DNA of 64,000 bases, from NCBI RefSeq assembly GCF_024868665.1, contig NC_079891.1, forward strand, positions 32,649,592 to 32,713,591, read 5' to 3'. Under the pieces are notes generated by a model, which saw nothing but the letters and a program-made list of their open reading frames with translations, was not told the origin of the DNA and did no database searches. The position numbers and the translations under genes were made by a program. The stretch comes from Triplophysa rosa (taxonomy: Eukaryota > Chordata > Actinopteri > Cypriniformes > Nemacheilidae). This document shows positions 37,245-48,249 of this stretch, in pieces (position 1 is the stretch's first letter; each line of letters starts with the position of its first letter).

Positions 37245-39200
37245 TATGTGAACAAAACTGTTCTCAAATTTCTGGGCACATTGACATGTTTTTGAAAGGT
37301 TTCAATGTCACTATAAAAGATTCTTACATTTTCCACACTGTTCTTAAAACATTCCACTGACATCTTTTCTGCAGATATCGAATCCAGTCGAGGTTACCGA
37401 CATCTCACAGCACTCCAGCGCTCTCCAACTCATTCAACCGTGTTCCTTCAAGAAGGTTTATTTCTAAAGGTATGACTGCATTCACAAAGCAAGGACTTCA
37501 GAAGCAAACATAAGGCCTTCTCATAATAAATCTTAAGATATGGCTTATGGCAGTCATCTGCGAGGGAAGAGAAAATACATTTTGGAGGAGATTATATAAC
37601 AAATTGTACGCCAGTCTAAACATATCTCTCAAAGGCTTGGATGTTACTCAGGTGGCAGGTCCTCCTAAACAACAGGACCGTCCTGTGCGCAGCCACTGAA
37701 CGTCAGCCAGTTGACACACAACTACAAGGCTTTGCAGAACAAGCCTGCGGTCGTTATGGCAACAGGAACAGATTGCACGCACATCTGGTAGTGATTTAAG
37801 CCCATGTGAAAGAAAAAAAAAACGAGAAAGAAATTTATGAGTTAAGGCAAAAAAGACAAACATTTTCTGCAATGCAAAGCACAAAAGAGCCAAGGGTCGA
37901 GTTACGCTCGAAAGGAGTTGAAAAATGTGTTTTGTTTGTTTGTTTTTTGTCCAAACAGAGTGGAAGCGATGTTTTATTGTCATATAAGTTATGAGAATTT
38001 AATAAAGCTGTGGAAGTCATTGCCGGTATAAGCAGGTTTCCATTGGAAAAAGGCTTTAAGTGGGCGTCATGCTGCAAAAATGAAACGCTGGCGTACAGTA
38101 ACTTGTACCTATATTTCTCTAGATTCCTTTTTAACAAAAGAAAACTTTTTTAAAATATTGTAGCACTGTACAGTATGATAGTCATATAACATATTATTTA
38201 TCATACTTTCAGTCAGGGGTTTTCAATCTTTATATCCATCTGTAATGTTTGTGTGTAAAAAATCATTGAAACTTGTTTACATCAATAGCAAGTGTTACAT
38301 TATAAAGACAACATATTGCTTTCGAACCCAAATAGCTGGCAACACTGGTTTAAATGTATATACGTAACCCTCAAGAGACATTTTCAATTCAAATGTATTT
38401 ATACTGTAGCATCGTTCACAATGTTCACTCGCACATAAAATGTATGAAAAAAGGTACGAAACTAGAATAATGCAAACATAAACTATTCTGAAACTATGTG
38501 TAGCTTATAGCAAAGCTGATAAACACGTAGAAAAGAAACAATAAAGTGGACTTCAGTAGAGTTCAGAATTTCAAAAAATTTTCCTTGGCCTTTTTTTGGG
38601 TACGTGTTTATCAGCTTTAGCCACACACGCATAAATGTCATTGAATTAGATAACAAAACATTACAAACCGGTGGCATTTAATTCAAATATGACACACTTA
38701 GGCCTACAAAAATAAGTTTGCTAGACTTTAAATGGTGAAAAGTCGATTGAACGACGATAAAACGATGCGTTTTCTAGGTGATGAAGTGTCCAAACAAGTT
38801 TCAGAATAACTGTATTTCTCATACGTGTCTGAAACGGTGTCTGTGCCGTGCGTGTAGCATTCTCAGAGGTCAGTGATTCACAGCATACGTGTCTGTGCGT
38901 CTGCCATGTGTGGGTTATTACTGGAAGGACGCTTGGCGCGTGTCGCTGCTTCTAACCGCTGGATGCTGAGCTCAGCGCTTCACAGGAGTGCTGAGATCAT
39001 GTGTGTGCATAAAATATTATTACAGGCTAAATCTACCGTACTCACACTGTGATATGAGCCTGACCCATCTGAGGTGATAACACGCTACTCATTCATACAG
39101 TTAATATGATTTAGGGCTAAAATAAACTATTATTTATATATATAGGAGGTACCAGTATACTCATTGTTCACCGGTTTGCAAGTTGGAGAGAACTAGAATT
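37245..39200. other. gene-poor spacer, nothing recognised
   Basis: Contains no ORF with a domain and no paired repeat ends that I can support. A stretch at 37376-37470 looks exon-like in composition (after a CTGCAG acceptor-like site) but has no recognisable translation. Confidence 0.4.
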
Positions 39201-39204
39201 GATG

Positions 39205-39345
39205 TATGGTTAGCGCCCTGACATGGAGTGCAACTGCATCTCTGGCAACCTGTGTTCGAATCTCGATTCGAGGTCCTTTGCCGATTCCGCTCCCTACTCT
39301 CCATCTCACACTTTCCTGTTAGTCTCTACCATTATGTATGAAAGC
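39205..39345 (+). repeat. tRNA-derived SINE, second type
   Basis: Has an A-box-like TGGTTAGCGCCCTGACATGG and B-box-like TGTTCGAATCTCGATTCGAG, followed by GGTCCTTTGCCGATTCCGCT and a TTCCTGT motif, the layout of a Pol III SINE. Different from the SINE at 17931, 43158 and 52222. Confidence 0.65.
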
Positions 39346-39612
39346 ATGGGAAAGGCAACAAAACGTTACCTTTTCTGTCACTTGGGTGGTACACATAAAA
39401 TATTGTACCTTTTTTGGGTATATTATTGTACCCAGGGGCGCAACTGCACATTTTCTGAGGGGTATGCGAGATCAGTATTGGCGCCCCCCATCGGCCACCC
39501 CAATATAGAAAACACACAACAAATAAAAAATCTGCAGACAAGTTGTATATTACCTTTGGAGTCATTCTATTTTACATCATGTGAAGGTGACAATCAGATT
39601 TGCATCTATAAC

Positions 39613-40187
39613 TAGGGTTGGGAATCGAAAATCAATTCCAATTTGGAATCGGAATCGAAAGGCTAGGAATCGGATCGGAATCGAAAGGAATAGGAATCGG
39701 ATACTTGAGATTAAAATTTGAATTCCTCTTATCAATTCCTGTGTGCATATTTTCAGAAAAGTACATGCGTTGCATGATCTGCTGATATCTCAATAAAAGC
39801 CCTTATGAGAATTATCAATATTTTTTACTATAGTAAGCATAGTTTAGCTATAGAATTTGCATCAAAGCACAGGAATCACAAATTAACCATAGTTGCATTA
39901 TAGTAACTGCAGTTTAACCATTATGTAGTTCAACTATGATATTACAAATTGTAATAAAGCAGAAAAGGTGTGTTTCTTTTTGTAAATATACACAAAACGG
40001 TGCTCATAAATATTTAAATATATTTTGCAAACAAGTCAAAAAGCAGGCTAAATGACCATACAGGTTGATATCTAAATGTTTTACTTCAACTGTGGAATCG
40101 AAACTGGGAATCGATAAGAATCGAAATCGATAAGCAGAATCGGAATTGGAATCGGAATCGATAAAATTGAAACGATTCCCAACCCTA
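39613..40187. mobile_element. hAT-type element with TAGGGTTGGGAATCG ends
   Basis: Left TAGGGTTGGGAATCGAAAAT, right GAAACGATTCCCAACCCTA; flanked by exact TCTATAAC (39605-39612, 40188-40195). Many internal GGAATCGGAATCGA motifs near both ends. Nested in the 39433-42431 element. Confidence 0.9.
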
Positions 40188-40349
40188 TCTATAACAGAAG
40201 CATAAAGGTTTCCTTTTACAGAAACACTTTTCCAACTGCTTCACAATGTAACAGATACACAATTCTGAAAAGATAAATAACAATCTGAAAAATAATGAAA
40301 CAAAGGAGCAAAAAGTAGTAAAAGTACACAAAGCTTGACATACACAATA

Positions 40350-40470
40350 AATTAGGGCAGAAACTAACGATTATTCTAATAACCGTATAATTGGACGATT
40401 GTTTTTTGATTAATCGGATAACAGGCTAAACAGTTTTTAAATTGATCTTTTGCTTATAATAACCAAATAA
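40350..40470. repeat. left end of another decayed element (GGGCAGAAACTAACGATTAT)
   Basis: TTAGGGCAGAAACTAACGAT followed by GATTAATCGGATAA resembles the common teleost elements starting AGGGCTGCAACTAACGATTA. No right end was found, so it may be truncated or the outer part of a further nest. Confidence 0.4.
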
Positions 40471-40750
40471 GGGGCTGTGTCCACCGAGCATTTACGCGGC
40501 TGAAAACGGCAGGAGCTCGGCTGAAAACGCCCGCTGCAGGTGCAGCGTTCTGCCCAAAGTTGAGCATTTTTCAACTCAGGGCGATCGGTCGAACGCCGGC
40601 GCTGAGCGTGAAAAAAACGCATCGCACCAGCGCAGAGCGCGGAAAAAAACCGTCAGCTGATGGCTTTTTTTTTTAAAGCGCGGCGTTTCCATAGGAAACA
40701 ATTGAAAAAACGCCGGCCGCAGGCGTAAACGCCTCGGTGGACACAGCCTC
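40471..40750. mobile_element. Harbinger-like MITE with TAA target duplication
   Basis: Left GGGGCTGTGTCCACCGAGCA, right CTCGGTGGACACAGCCTC; interior GCGTTTTC/GAAAACGC motifs and ATTTACGCGGC / AGGCGTAAACGCC. Flanked by TAA (40468-40470, 40751-40753). 280 bp, GC-rich, non-coding. Confidence 0.8.
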
Positions 40751-41307
40751 TAAGACTTCAAATAAGGCTATTTATTGTATTCTTTGAAAAGTGAGTTTCA
40801 CTTATGTAGTCTAGAATTTTGACATTTAAAACCTTTAACAAAAAAACTTGTCAAGTTTTAAATAATAAAACTTCTTTAAATATCCCAAATATAAGTAACA
40901 ATCGAGTTGTAGCCCAGAGATGTGCTGATGAGGAAATAAACTTATTTTGATCTTTAAAGTTATATATAGATTATTCCCTTTCCTTCAACAAAAAGTATTA
41001 TTAACATTATTTATTATTATCAGAATAAGACGAATAAGACGTATCACATGATATACTCGCGTTGTATTTTTTTGTTCTTTTCCCACTTAGGCCTACTTTA
41101 AAACGAATGCTTAGTTTGTGGTTCATTAATATTTAATAAAAACACAACAATAAAATTTGCCTATGTTAAACATACCTTTACTGTGAATTTATAATTCAAA
41201 TATTATTGAAAAAACGAAATAAGATGGATAACAGATATTATAAGGCAAATAAATAAAAAATCTTTGGATTTTCCCCTTGCTTTAAGCATTTTTAGTTAGT
41301 GGTTCAC

Positions 41308-41638
41308 TGTAGCGAGGAAGGCGGGGCGAGAGCCGTGGGGCGAGTAAGGCGGGGCCGGCGGCGTAAGTGGCAACGAGTGTCAGCTGTGCGACCGCCGGTC
41401 CCCGCATGCCTCACGGGGGAGCTCGGGAGCATAAGAGGACGAGCGACCGGACCATCGAGAGAGAGGACCCGGGCCCGGAAACTGTTAAGTTTGTTTATGT
41501 TTGTGTGGCCGGCAGTCGACCGTGAGGTGGCTGCCGGCCTTTTATTCTTGGATTATTGTTTGTTTATTTTTGAATTAAAGTTTGTTAATGTTCGCCGGTT
41601 CGCGCTTCCTTCCTTCCCTTCTATTGAACTGTATTACA
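41308..41638. mobile_element. solo LTR, 331 bp, 5-bp target duplication
   Basis: Starts TGTAGCGAGGAAGGCGGGGC and ends TATTGAACTGTATTACA (TG...CA termini), flanked by TTCAC on both sides (41303-41307, 41639-41643). It has a GC-rich first half and a poly(A)-signal-like AATTAAAG near 41573 after a GCCGGCAG...CTGCCGGC hairpin. No internal region or second LTR is present, so it arose by LTR-LTR recombination. Family (gypsy-like or endogenous retrovirus-like) not determined. A long open frame across it (41299-41652) is not a gene. Confidence 0.8.
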
Positions 41639-42480
41639 TTCACATTTTATGAAAACATCATTAAAGTAAAACAAAGACAAACTCACTTATATTGAATGCT
41701 CAAATTATTTTTTATTAACAAACGTTCTTTTGCGCTCTTGTCTCTGTCATCCTGTCAATCATTGCGCTGTTTCAGTGTCCACACGCAATATCTTCGGTGC
41801 TCTGTGCTGCGCGCTGTTTGCAGAAGACGCAACTTCTCGCGTTATGTGAAGGACATGGACCTGATGTTCAAACTTCACAGCTCGCGTCGTCATATGGGGA
41901 AAACGCGTCCGACGATTAATGAAGAACCCGATAATGCGTGATGGTGGGAGACTTAACAGCTTTAACAACCGTCTCAGACTCTCCCGAATGTAATTATAAA
42001 GCTCCTTCACAAACATAGATTTATTTTATAAGCGCCAAAGATGTAGGCCTAGAGGTGACCTGATATTGTATTATAATATGAACTACCTCTCAGGCAACGT
42101 TAAATAACTTGTTTTTTACTTGTCAATTTACTTTTCATGTTCTGTTCTGTGCTTTGGGAAGTTTCTTTGCTCGATCCATTTGGTCATTTGACTGTGAAAG
42201 AGTGATTGGTTGACATAATAACTTGATTAAATAAATTATATATTTATTGAACTCGTTTAAAATGCTAGACAAAAGTGAAACTAAAACGTTTTAGATAATG
42301 ACTTTTTCGTTATATTTTTTATAACGTTTTATTTAAAAAAATGTTAAATAATATTTTGGCACAATGGCGCCCCCACTTGTGCGGCGCCCCTATGCACCGC
42401 ATATACTGCATACCCCATTTTTGCGCCCCTGATTGTACCCGACCTGTTGTGTACCAGTTAAATAATAGGGGTACAAAACA

Positions 42481-42803
42481 TTAAAGGGATAGTTCACCCA
42501 AAAATGAAAATTCTGTCATCGTTTACTCACCCTCATGTTGTTCCAGATCTGTGTAAATGTCTTGGTTCTGCTGAACACAAAGGAAGATATTTGGAAGAAT
42601 GTCAGTAACCAAACAGACCCCATCCACCATTGACTCCCATAGTATTTATTTCACCTACTAGTCAATGGGGGATGAGATCTGTTTGGTTACCCACATTCTT
42701 CCAAATATCTTCCTTTGTGTTCAGCAGAACAAAGAAATGTTTAAACGTTTGGAACAATCTGAGGGTGAGTAAATGTTAATTTTGGGGTGAACTATCCCTT
42801 TAA
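42481..42803. repeat. fold-back MITE, best-preserved TTAAAGGGATAGTTCACCC copy
   Basis: Left TTAAAGGGATAGTTCACCCA, right TTGGGGTGAACTATCCCTTTAA; long matching arms (GAACACAAAGGAAGATATTT / AAATATCTTCCTTTGTGTTC). The whole 323 bp folds into one hairpin. Reference copy for the four other family members in the window. Confidence 0.9.
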
Positions 42804-43157
42804 ACTGTACATTTAAAGGTACCCAAGTCCAATAAGTCCAACAACATTATATTGTTTTGGAAACCAGTACAAACAATAACCATAGGGTACTGCCCCAGTG
42901 ACAAAAGAGTACAGTTTTAAACCCTTTTTCCATATTCAGGTAACAGAATATAATGTACGCAGGCCCATTCACTCACAATTTGTCCCGGGTCCAATTGATT
43001 CAGATGACATCCCTGCCAGTTTTGTCGATTTCATTGTTGTGTTGTTGTGATCGTCCAAACTGCACTCCCTTAATCTATTCAATAAACAGTTAAAGACTGC
43101 TAAAGATGCGCATTGGCACCACAGCTTCACTCATGTCTTAAACACAAACACAGTTTC

Positions 43158-43305
43158 TACATTTACATGCATTTGGCTGACGCTTTTATCCAAAATGAGT
43201 TCCAGTGTATTCAGTACTTTTTTCATCATGATTTGTGTTCCCTGGGAATCGAACCCGCAACCTTCTCACTGCTCGCACAATGCCCCACTAAATGAGCTAG
43301 AGGAA
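43158..43305 (-). repeat. tRNA-derived SINE, copy 2
   Basis: Minus-strand head TAGCTCATTTAGTGGGGC with B box GGTTCGATTCCC; tail GGATAAAAGCGTCAGCCAAA then TGCATGTAAATG. Same family as 17931-18087 and 52222-52378. Confidence 0.75.
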
Positions 43306-43719
43306 TAGTTGCCCACCAAACCTATACTGTATTTTTTAAACAAATCTCTAACCCGCAAGTATCAGCTATATTAAAAGTCCTATCTGCCTTTCAATTTGAA
43401 GTATTGAAGACAAGATACAGAACAATCTCTTTTAATACACAAAATCTCCAGCGATGTTGACAATCAAAGATTTGTGCTCAATTTGCAATAGTGTACTGCA
43501 GAATTGTCTGACCCATTTTCATCCTCACTTATAAGCAAAGCCGTTCTGAATAGATGAAGAGATGCACGGTCAGCAAACGGCTGTCCACACTCCTCTCTTT
43601 TTCCTCTTTTATCAGCATATTTCTGCCTGATCTTTCTGTTTATTCAAGAGGATCTGCATCTAACGGAAAATTTCCCATCTCCCCATTTCTCCCTCCACAC
43701 ATCCCTCCCCCTTAGCCCT

Positions 43720-43724
<5 letters not shown>

Positions 43725-43756
<32 letters not shown>
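43725..43756. repeat. (CT)n microsatellite
   Basis: About 16 CT units in a wider pyrimidine-rich tract. A further T/C-rich low-complexity tract (TTTTGTTTTACTTTTG units) lies at 44271-44352. Confidence 0.95.
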
Positions 43757-43760
<4 letters not shown>

Positions 43761-44399
43761 GAGAGGAGGAAGTAGTATGGTTTATTCATGGCTCAGGTTT
43801 CAGATTCTCAGAGCAGAGATTTTTTTCGGATTTCAGGCAGAGACAGAGAGGGAGAGCTTCTGTAACCATCACACCAATGAAAAGTGTTGAAGATTGAGGA
43901 AAACAGCTCACAGCTCTCATTTTTCTTAGACCATTAAATAGAAAGATAAACCTTCACATGTTTTCATTTATTTTGGATCACGTACGTGGATGTGCCGGTA
44001 CTTGTTGCAAAAAAACCATGCATATATTATCAGTTTAATGGTCTAATGTCTGTTGAAACTTGGCAGTATTATGACAAGCAACTGTCAAAAATCTAAATTA
44101 TCCAATTAGCCAGAGTTATTTTAGTGTTTCCTTTATTCAGTTTTATTTTTGTTAATTATGTTTTATTTTTTTGTTCATTTTATTTATTTCATTGTAATTT
44201 TAGTTAAATTTTGTTACTTTTTATTTTTGTCGTGTTATTTCGTTTCGTTTCGTATTTCATTTCATTCCTTTTGTTTTGTTTTGTTTTACTTTTGTTTTCT
44301 TTTACTTTTGTTTTCTTTTACTTTTCTTTTACTTTACTTTTGTTTTGTTTTTCAGTTAATCATTTTAGAGCCTCAAACTTATTTCAGTTTATTCTGAAA

Positions 44400-47040
44400 T
44401 AAGTTTTCAATATTCTTTCCTAGTTTTTCACAAACAATATTTAGGCTTTTGATTTCAATTTACAGAATTGTTTTATTTAACAAGCCTTTTGCCTGGAAAA
44501 TTCTGCTATTTAAATCAAATTAGAAATCAACTTTACTGGTAAATTCATATTAAACATAGCCTAATCTACAAAAAAAGAAAACCAATGGAAATCTGGCAGA
44601 CTTCAAGATTCCAGTTTCTTTTTTGTAAATAAAGAAATCCTTCTCCCAGTGTCAAAGCTCTGAATCTCCCATGTACTGCCAGTATCTAGAGAGACCCAGT
44701 CTGAATTCATTAAAAGGCCCTTTAAAGCTGTGTCTACATCCTGTTGCTTTATCTTTCACACTACCTCTCTCTCTCCTCTCCTTTTACTGTCTGTCTCTCG
44801 CTCTTTCTTTCTTTCTCTCTCTCTCTGAGCCCCAGTCATTTCAGAGAGCATGTGGTTTTCATTAGGAGACTTGGATTACAGCACAAGGGTCGATCAGCAA
44901 TGGTGGAGATCCACATTTGTCTCCTTTTCTGCTTTTCCTCCATTATCTCATATGCGATCAGCTTTGGCCTTTCACTTTGCGTGTGTGTGAATGATCGACC
45001 TCAATCCAGCCTAATGATGTCACCACCGCTCAAACCTAAATATATAACCCTGACCTGAAATTCCCATAATTCTCTTTTAATTAGACGTGAACATAAAGCA
45101 ACCTAAAATCATGGGTTTACCAATTCCGTACAGCCAAAAATAAACAATCACCATTAAGTTTGGTGATGAAACTTGAACTCAAAACTTGTGTTTGTGAGCG
45201 AGTGTGTGTCTATGCCCTGAGGATCCAGACGTCCGGGATCAAACGGTGCTTGTTTTGGAAACAGGGGGAAGAACTACCTAAATGCTGAGTGTGGAGAAAC
45301 ACAACAGGGAGAGGAGGAAAGCCGAGGGAGAGGAAAAAAAGACAAACGAGAGCCCGAGGTTCTGGTGGAGGAAATGGCTTCTGCTCATTATGTGTGCTGC
45401 TGGAGAACGGCATGCTGGGAAGGGATGGCGGTAATGCGTGTGTGTGCAGTTTAAACCGGAGATGGTACGTGTTTGTTTACGTGTGCACATAGGGTTGGTG
45501 GCACTCTCACATGGAAGGAAAAGAGCGGAAGAGCTTGTAAACATGTTTTTGATGTTTAGTTAAAGGCGGGACTTGTCTTTAAACACAGGATTCATGTGCT
45601 CAACGTTTAAATTCAGAACTATTGAGGGCAAATGGACTTTTGTATAAAAACCTTACAAAAAAGAAGTTTATTCAAGTGTACTTCTTTTAAACTAACATAT
45701 AAAGTATACTTTCAGTCTACACCGTCAAAGATTTTTGCTGCCTTAAGTACAATTTACTAGTCATTTCAACTTACTATTTTACTTTTTTTTTACTTTAACT
45801 TATCAAAATAAAACCATTATTTTTATAAGTTACATCGTTAAAATAGTACGTTGAAATGACTTTTGAGTAAACACAATTGTGTACTTTTTATGTACTTCTC
45901 AGAAATAAAGTATACTTTAAATTATACTTAAGTAAACTAACTGACAGAAAAGTCTAAGTACATTTATAAAGTATTATAACGTAATATCTAGAAACATAGC
46001 AGTGTACTTAAAGTGCAAAATAATATAAAGTATGATGTTACAGTAAGTTCACTTAAAGAAAACTTACTTGCAGTTTAAAAACTAAGTTGTAGTTTAAAGT
46101 GTACTTTCATGAACTAAAATGTGCAATTGAACTATACTGAACTAGTAAAGTATTACCTGTTCACTACATAAGTTCACTAGTATAGTTGCAGTACAAACAA
46201 AAAATGTAGTTGAAGTTTACTACCTTTACACTTTAAGCATACTTTAAAAAACGGAAAATGTAGCCCCTGCGATTATAAAAACAGTACACTTGCAAGTATA
46301 CTACTAGTTATAGGTCATTTCTTAATTATTTCTCCTAGACAGCCAGCAAAGCTAGCTGGTCAAACTGGTCAGCTGTTTGTTTTATCCTGGTGATACTGGT
46401 TGACCAGGGAAGGTATTGCTGGTTCAGCTAGTCAAAACAAAACTCTTGCTCCTGCTGCCCAGATTTTTCTCCTGAGAAAAACACCCTGTAAATCTCACAC
46501 GTCTCCTCTAGACTTTTAGAAGAGATCTCAGCATACTGTGCTCATGTGGGTTTCATACCCACATGAAATGTATATTAAATAGCTATGAAAGAGCAATATT
46601 TTGTTTAAGCTTACCCAGTTTCAATAGGCTTGAGCTACATCTTCACAGAGTTAGCCTACATTGGGCTTCATGTCTGGCCTGCAGATATTATCATTCTCAG
46701 GTCCAAAGGGAAAATCTGGGTCTTTTTAGGGATAGACATCGTGTCATTTTACACATCAGCGTTTGACCACAGCTGTAGAGACAGACAGACAGACAGAAAT
46801 GGGGCCCCAGCTTTACTTGTGGATGATAGATGATGATGGTTTTGCTCAAGCATTCCTATGGAGAATGGTTTATTTTCACTGGAAACATAACTGTCTGTGG
46901 CAAGAGTTTTGGAAGCAATTTTACTCAAAACGATGCCAAACGTCTATCCTGAAACATTGGCGCCCTCTGTAGGTGACCGATAGTCAATGCACCAGGGCAC
47001 TTTATGCATGTCTAGCAGACAAATCATTTTGGGAGTTAAA
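44400..47040. other. gene-poor spacer
   Basis: No gene recognised. 45700-46260 is an AT-rich stretch rich in AAGTATACTT-like palindromes, likely a decayed repeat; 46330-46430 has AGCTGGTCAAACTGGTCAGC-type motifs also seen weakly at 33545-33600. Frames at 44149-44397 and 45210-45544 are low-complexity. Confidence 0.4.
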
Positions 47041-47049
47041 AATACTACA

Positions 47050-47262
47050 AACAAAACGATTTCATATTCACTTTTGAGCAATACAACAGTAATATTTGTA
47101 CATTTATTTATAGAAAAAGTAAAAAAAAATTTTTTTTTGTGATGACCTTGACAGTTCTTACGTGTCTTGTCAGTCTTTCACATTGCTGTTGGATGACTTT
47201 GTCACTCCTGCGGTTTGATTTTGTTAAAAATTCAACAGACACTGCACTGGAATGGCCACGAT
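47050..47262. repeat. dispersed repeat shared with 7440-7660
   Basis: Both contain TTCATATTCACTTTT, CAATACAACAGTAATATTTG, TTTCACATTGCTGTTGGATG and TTCAACAGACACTG, in the same order and strand. Family unknown; ends not defined. Confidence 0.7.
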
Positions 47263-48249
47263 ACAAATAAATAAAATAAATAGCCTAAAAAGCTACATTG
47301 ATGGATACGCAAAATGGATCATAAACATATAATTTAAAAAGTATCAAATCTGGTCAAGTAGAAAAACAAAACACAGTTCACTCTTAACAGTCAATTATTT
47401 ATTAATAAATATTTGTTAATCTGTGTTAATCTTTTCTGTTTACAGTAAAATGTAGATGTTAAACGAATAGGCATAACTTTGAGTGTACTCTTTTATTTCG
47501 TGTTTATTTGGTAAGACTTTTCATATTGTCCGTTTGTATTTCACATTCTTGTGGTGTCGGTGGTATTGCATATTTTTTTCTTATAAATATTGTTCAATGA
47601 AAAGCTTGTTTTTAAATATTTTTGAAAACAAAATACATTTTAATATCTGCTACTCATGCTATTTACATGCACTTAAACAAGTTAAAAGACTCGAGACTAA
47701 CTCAAAGACAAACTCTTTGTCAAGATAGGCTCAAAGATTAGATCAGAAGAAGACTACATTCAACGACTAACTCAACAACTAACTAAAAAAACTAAAGACT
47801 AAACAACTAACTTAACGACTTATTCAATGACTAACCCAAAGACCAACTCAGACTTTTATTCTTCTGGATCAGAGTGTTGTTTATTCAGCAGCTGTTGTGT
47901 TGTGTTGTGTTGTGTTAGTTATTCATCAGTGGATTTGTGGGAAAATGTGACACAAGTCCAGCTGCCCGACAGTCTGCTGAGTGAAAACAACTTGACTGTA
48001 AAGAATCCTCTGAAAACATTTGACTACAACAAACAACCTTCACTTTTCTTCATTATTCATTTGTTAATTAAATCTTGGATTAATCAACGCATTTCCTCTG
48101 GTTTCTTGTTTAATTTAATGCAATGTGATTTCCCTACATCAGCCAATCAGACTTCGCCACATGCCGTCATAAAGCTATCAGCTACCCATAACTCCTGCAT
48201 TGACCCTGGTTTCATCAAGAAAGCTCAGTGTTTTTTGGACACGTGCAGG

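Larger units (their letters stand above)
39433..42431. mobile_element. 3-kb hAT-type element carrying three nested insertions
   Basis: Ends CAGGGGCGCAACTGCAC and TTTTTGCGCCCCTG with inner GGGGTATGCG / CGCATATACTGCATACCCC; flanked by exact ATTGTACC (39425-39432, 42432-42439). It contains a 575-bp hAT-type unit (39613-40187), a Harbinger-like MITE (40471-40750) and a solo LTR (41308-41638). Remaining own sequence carries only a weak open frame (41696-41941) of unknown meaning. Confidence 0.85.

Noticed and set aside
39223..39615. 130-aa open frame
   Set aside because: Its first third is a SINE and the rest enters the hAT element at 39433.
41299..41652. 117-aa Arg-rich open frame
   Set aside because: It lies across the solo LTR and its flank; no homology expected and composition follows the GC-rich LTR.
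44149..44402. Phe-rich open frames of 63-82 aa
   Set aside because: They read through a TTTTGTTTTACTTTTG low-complexity tract.
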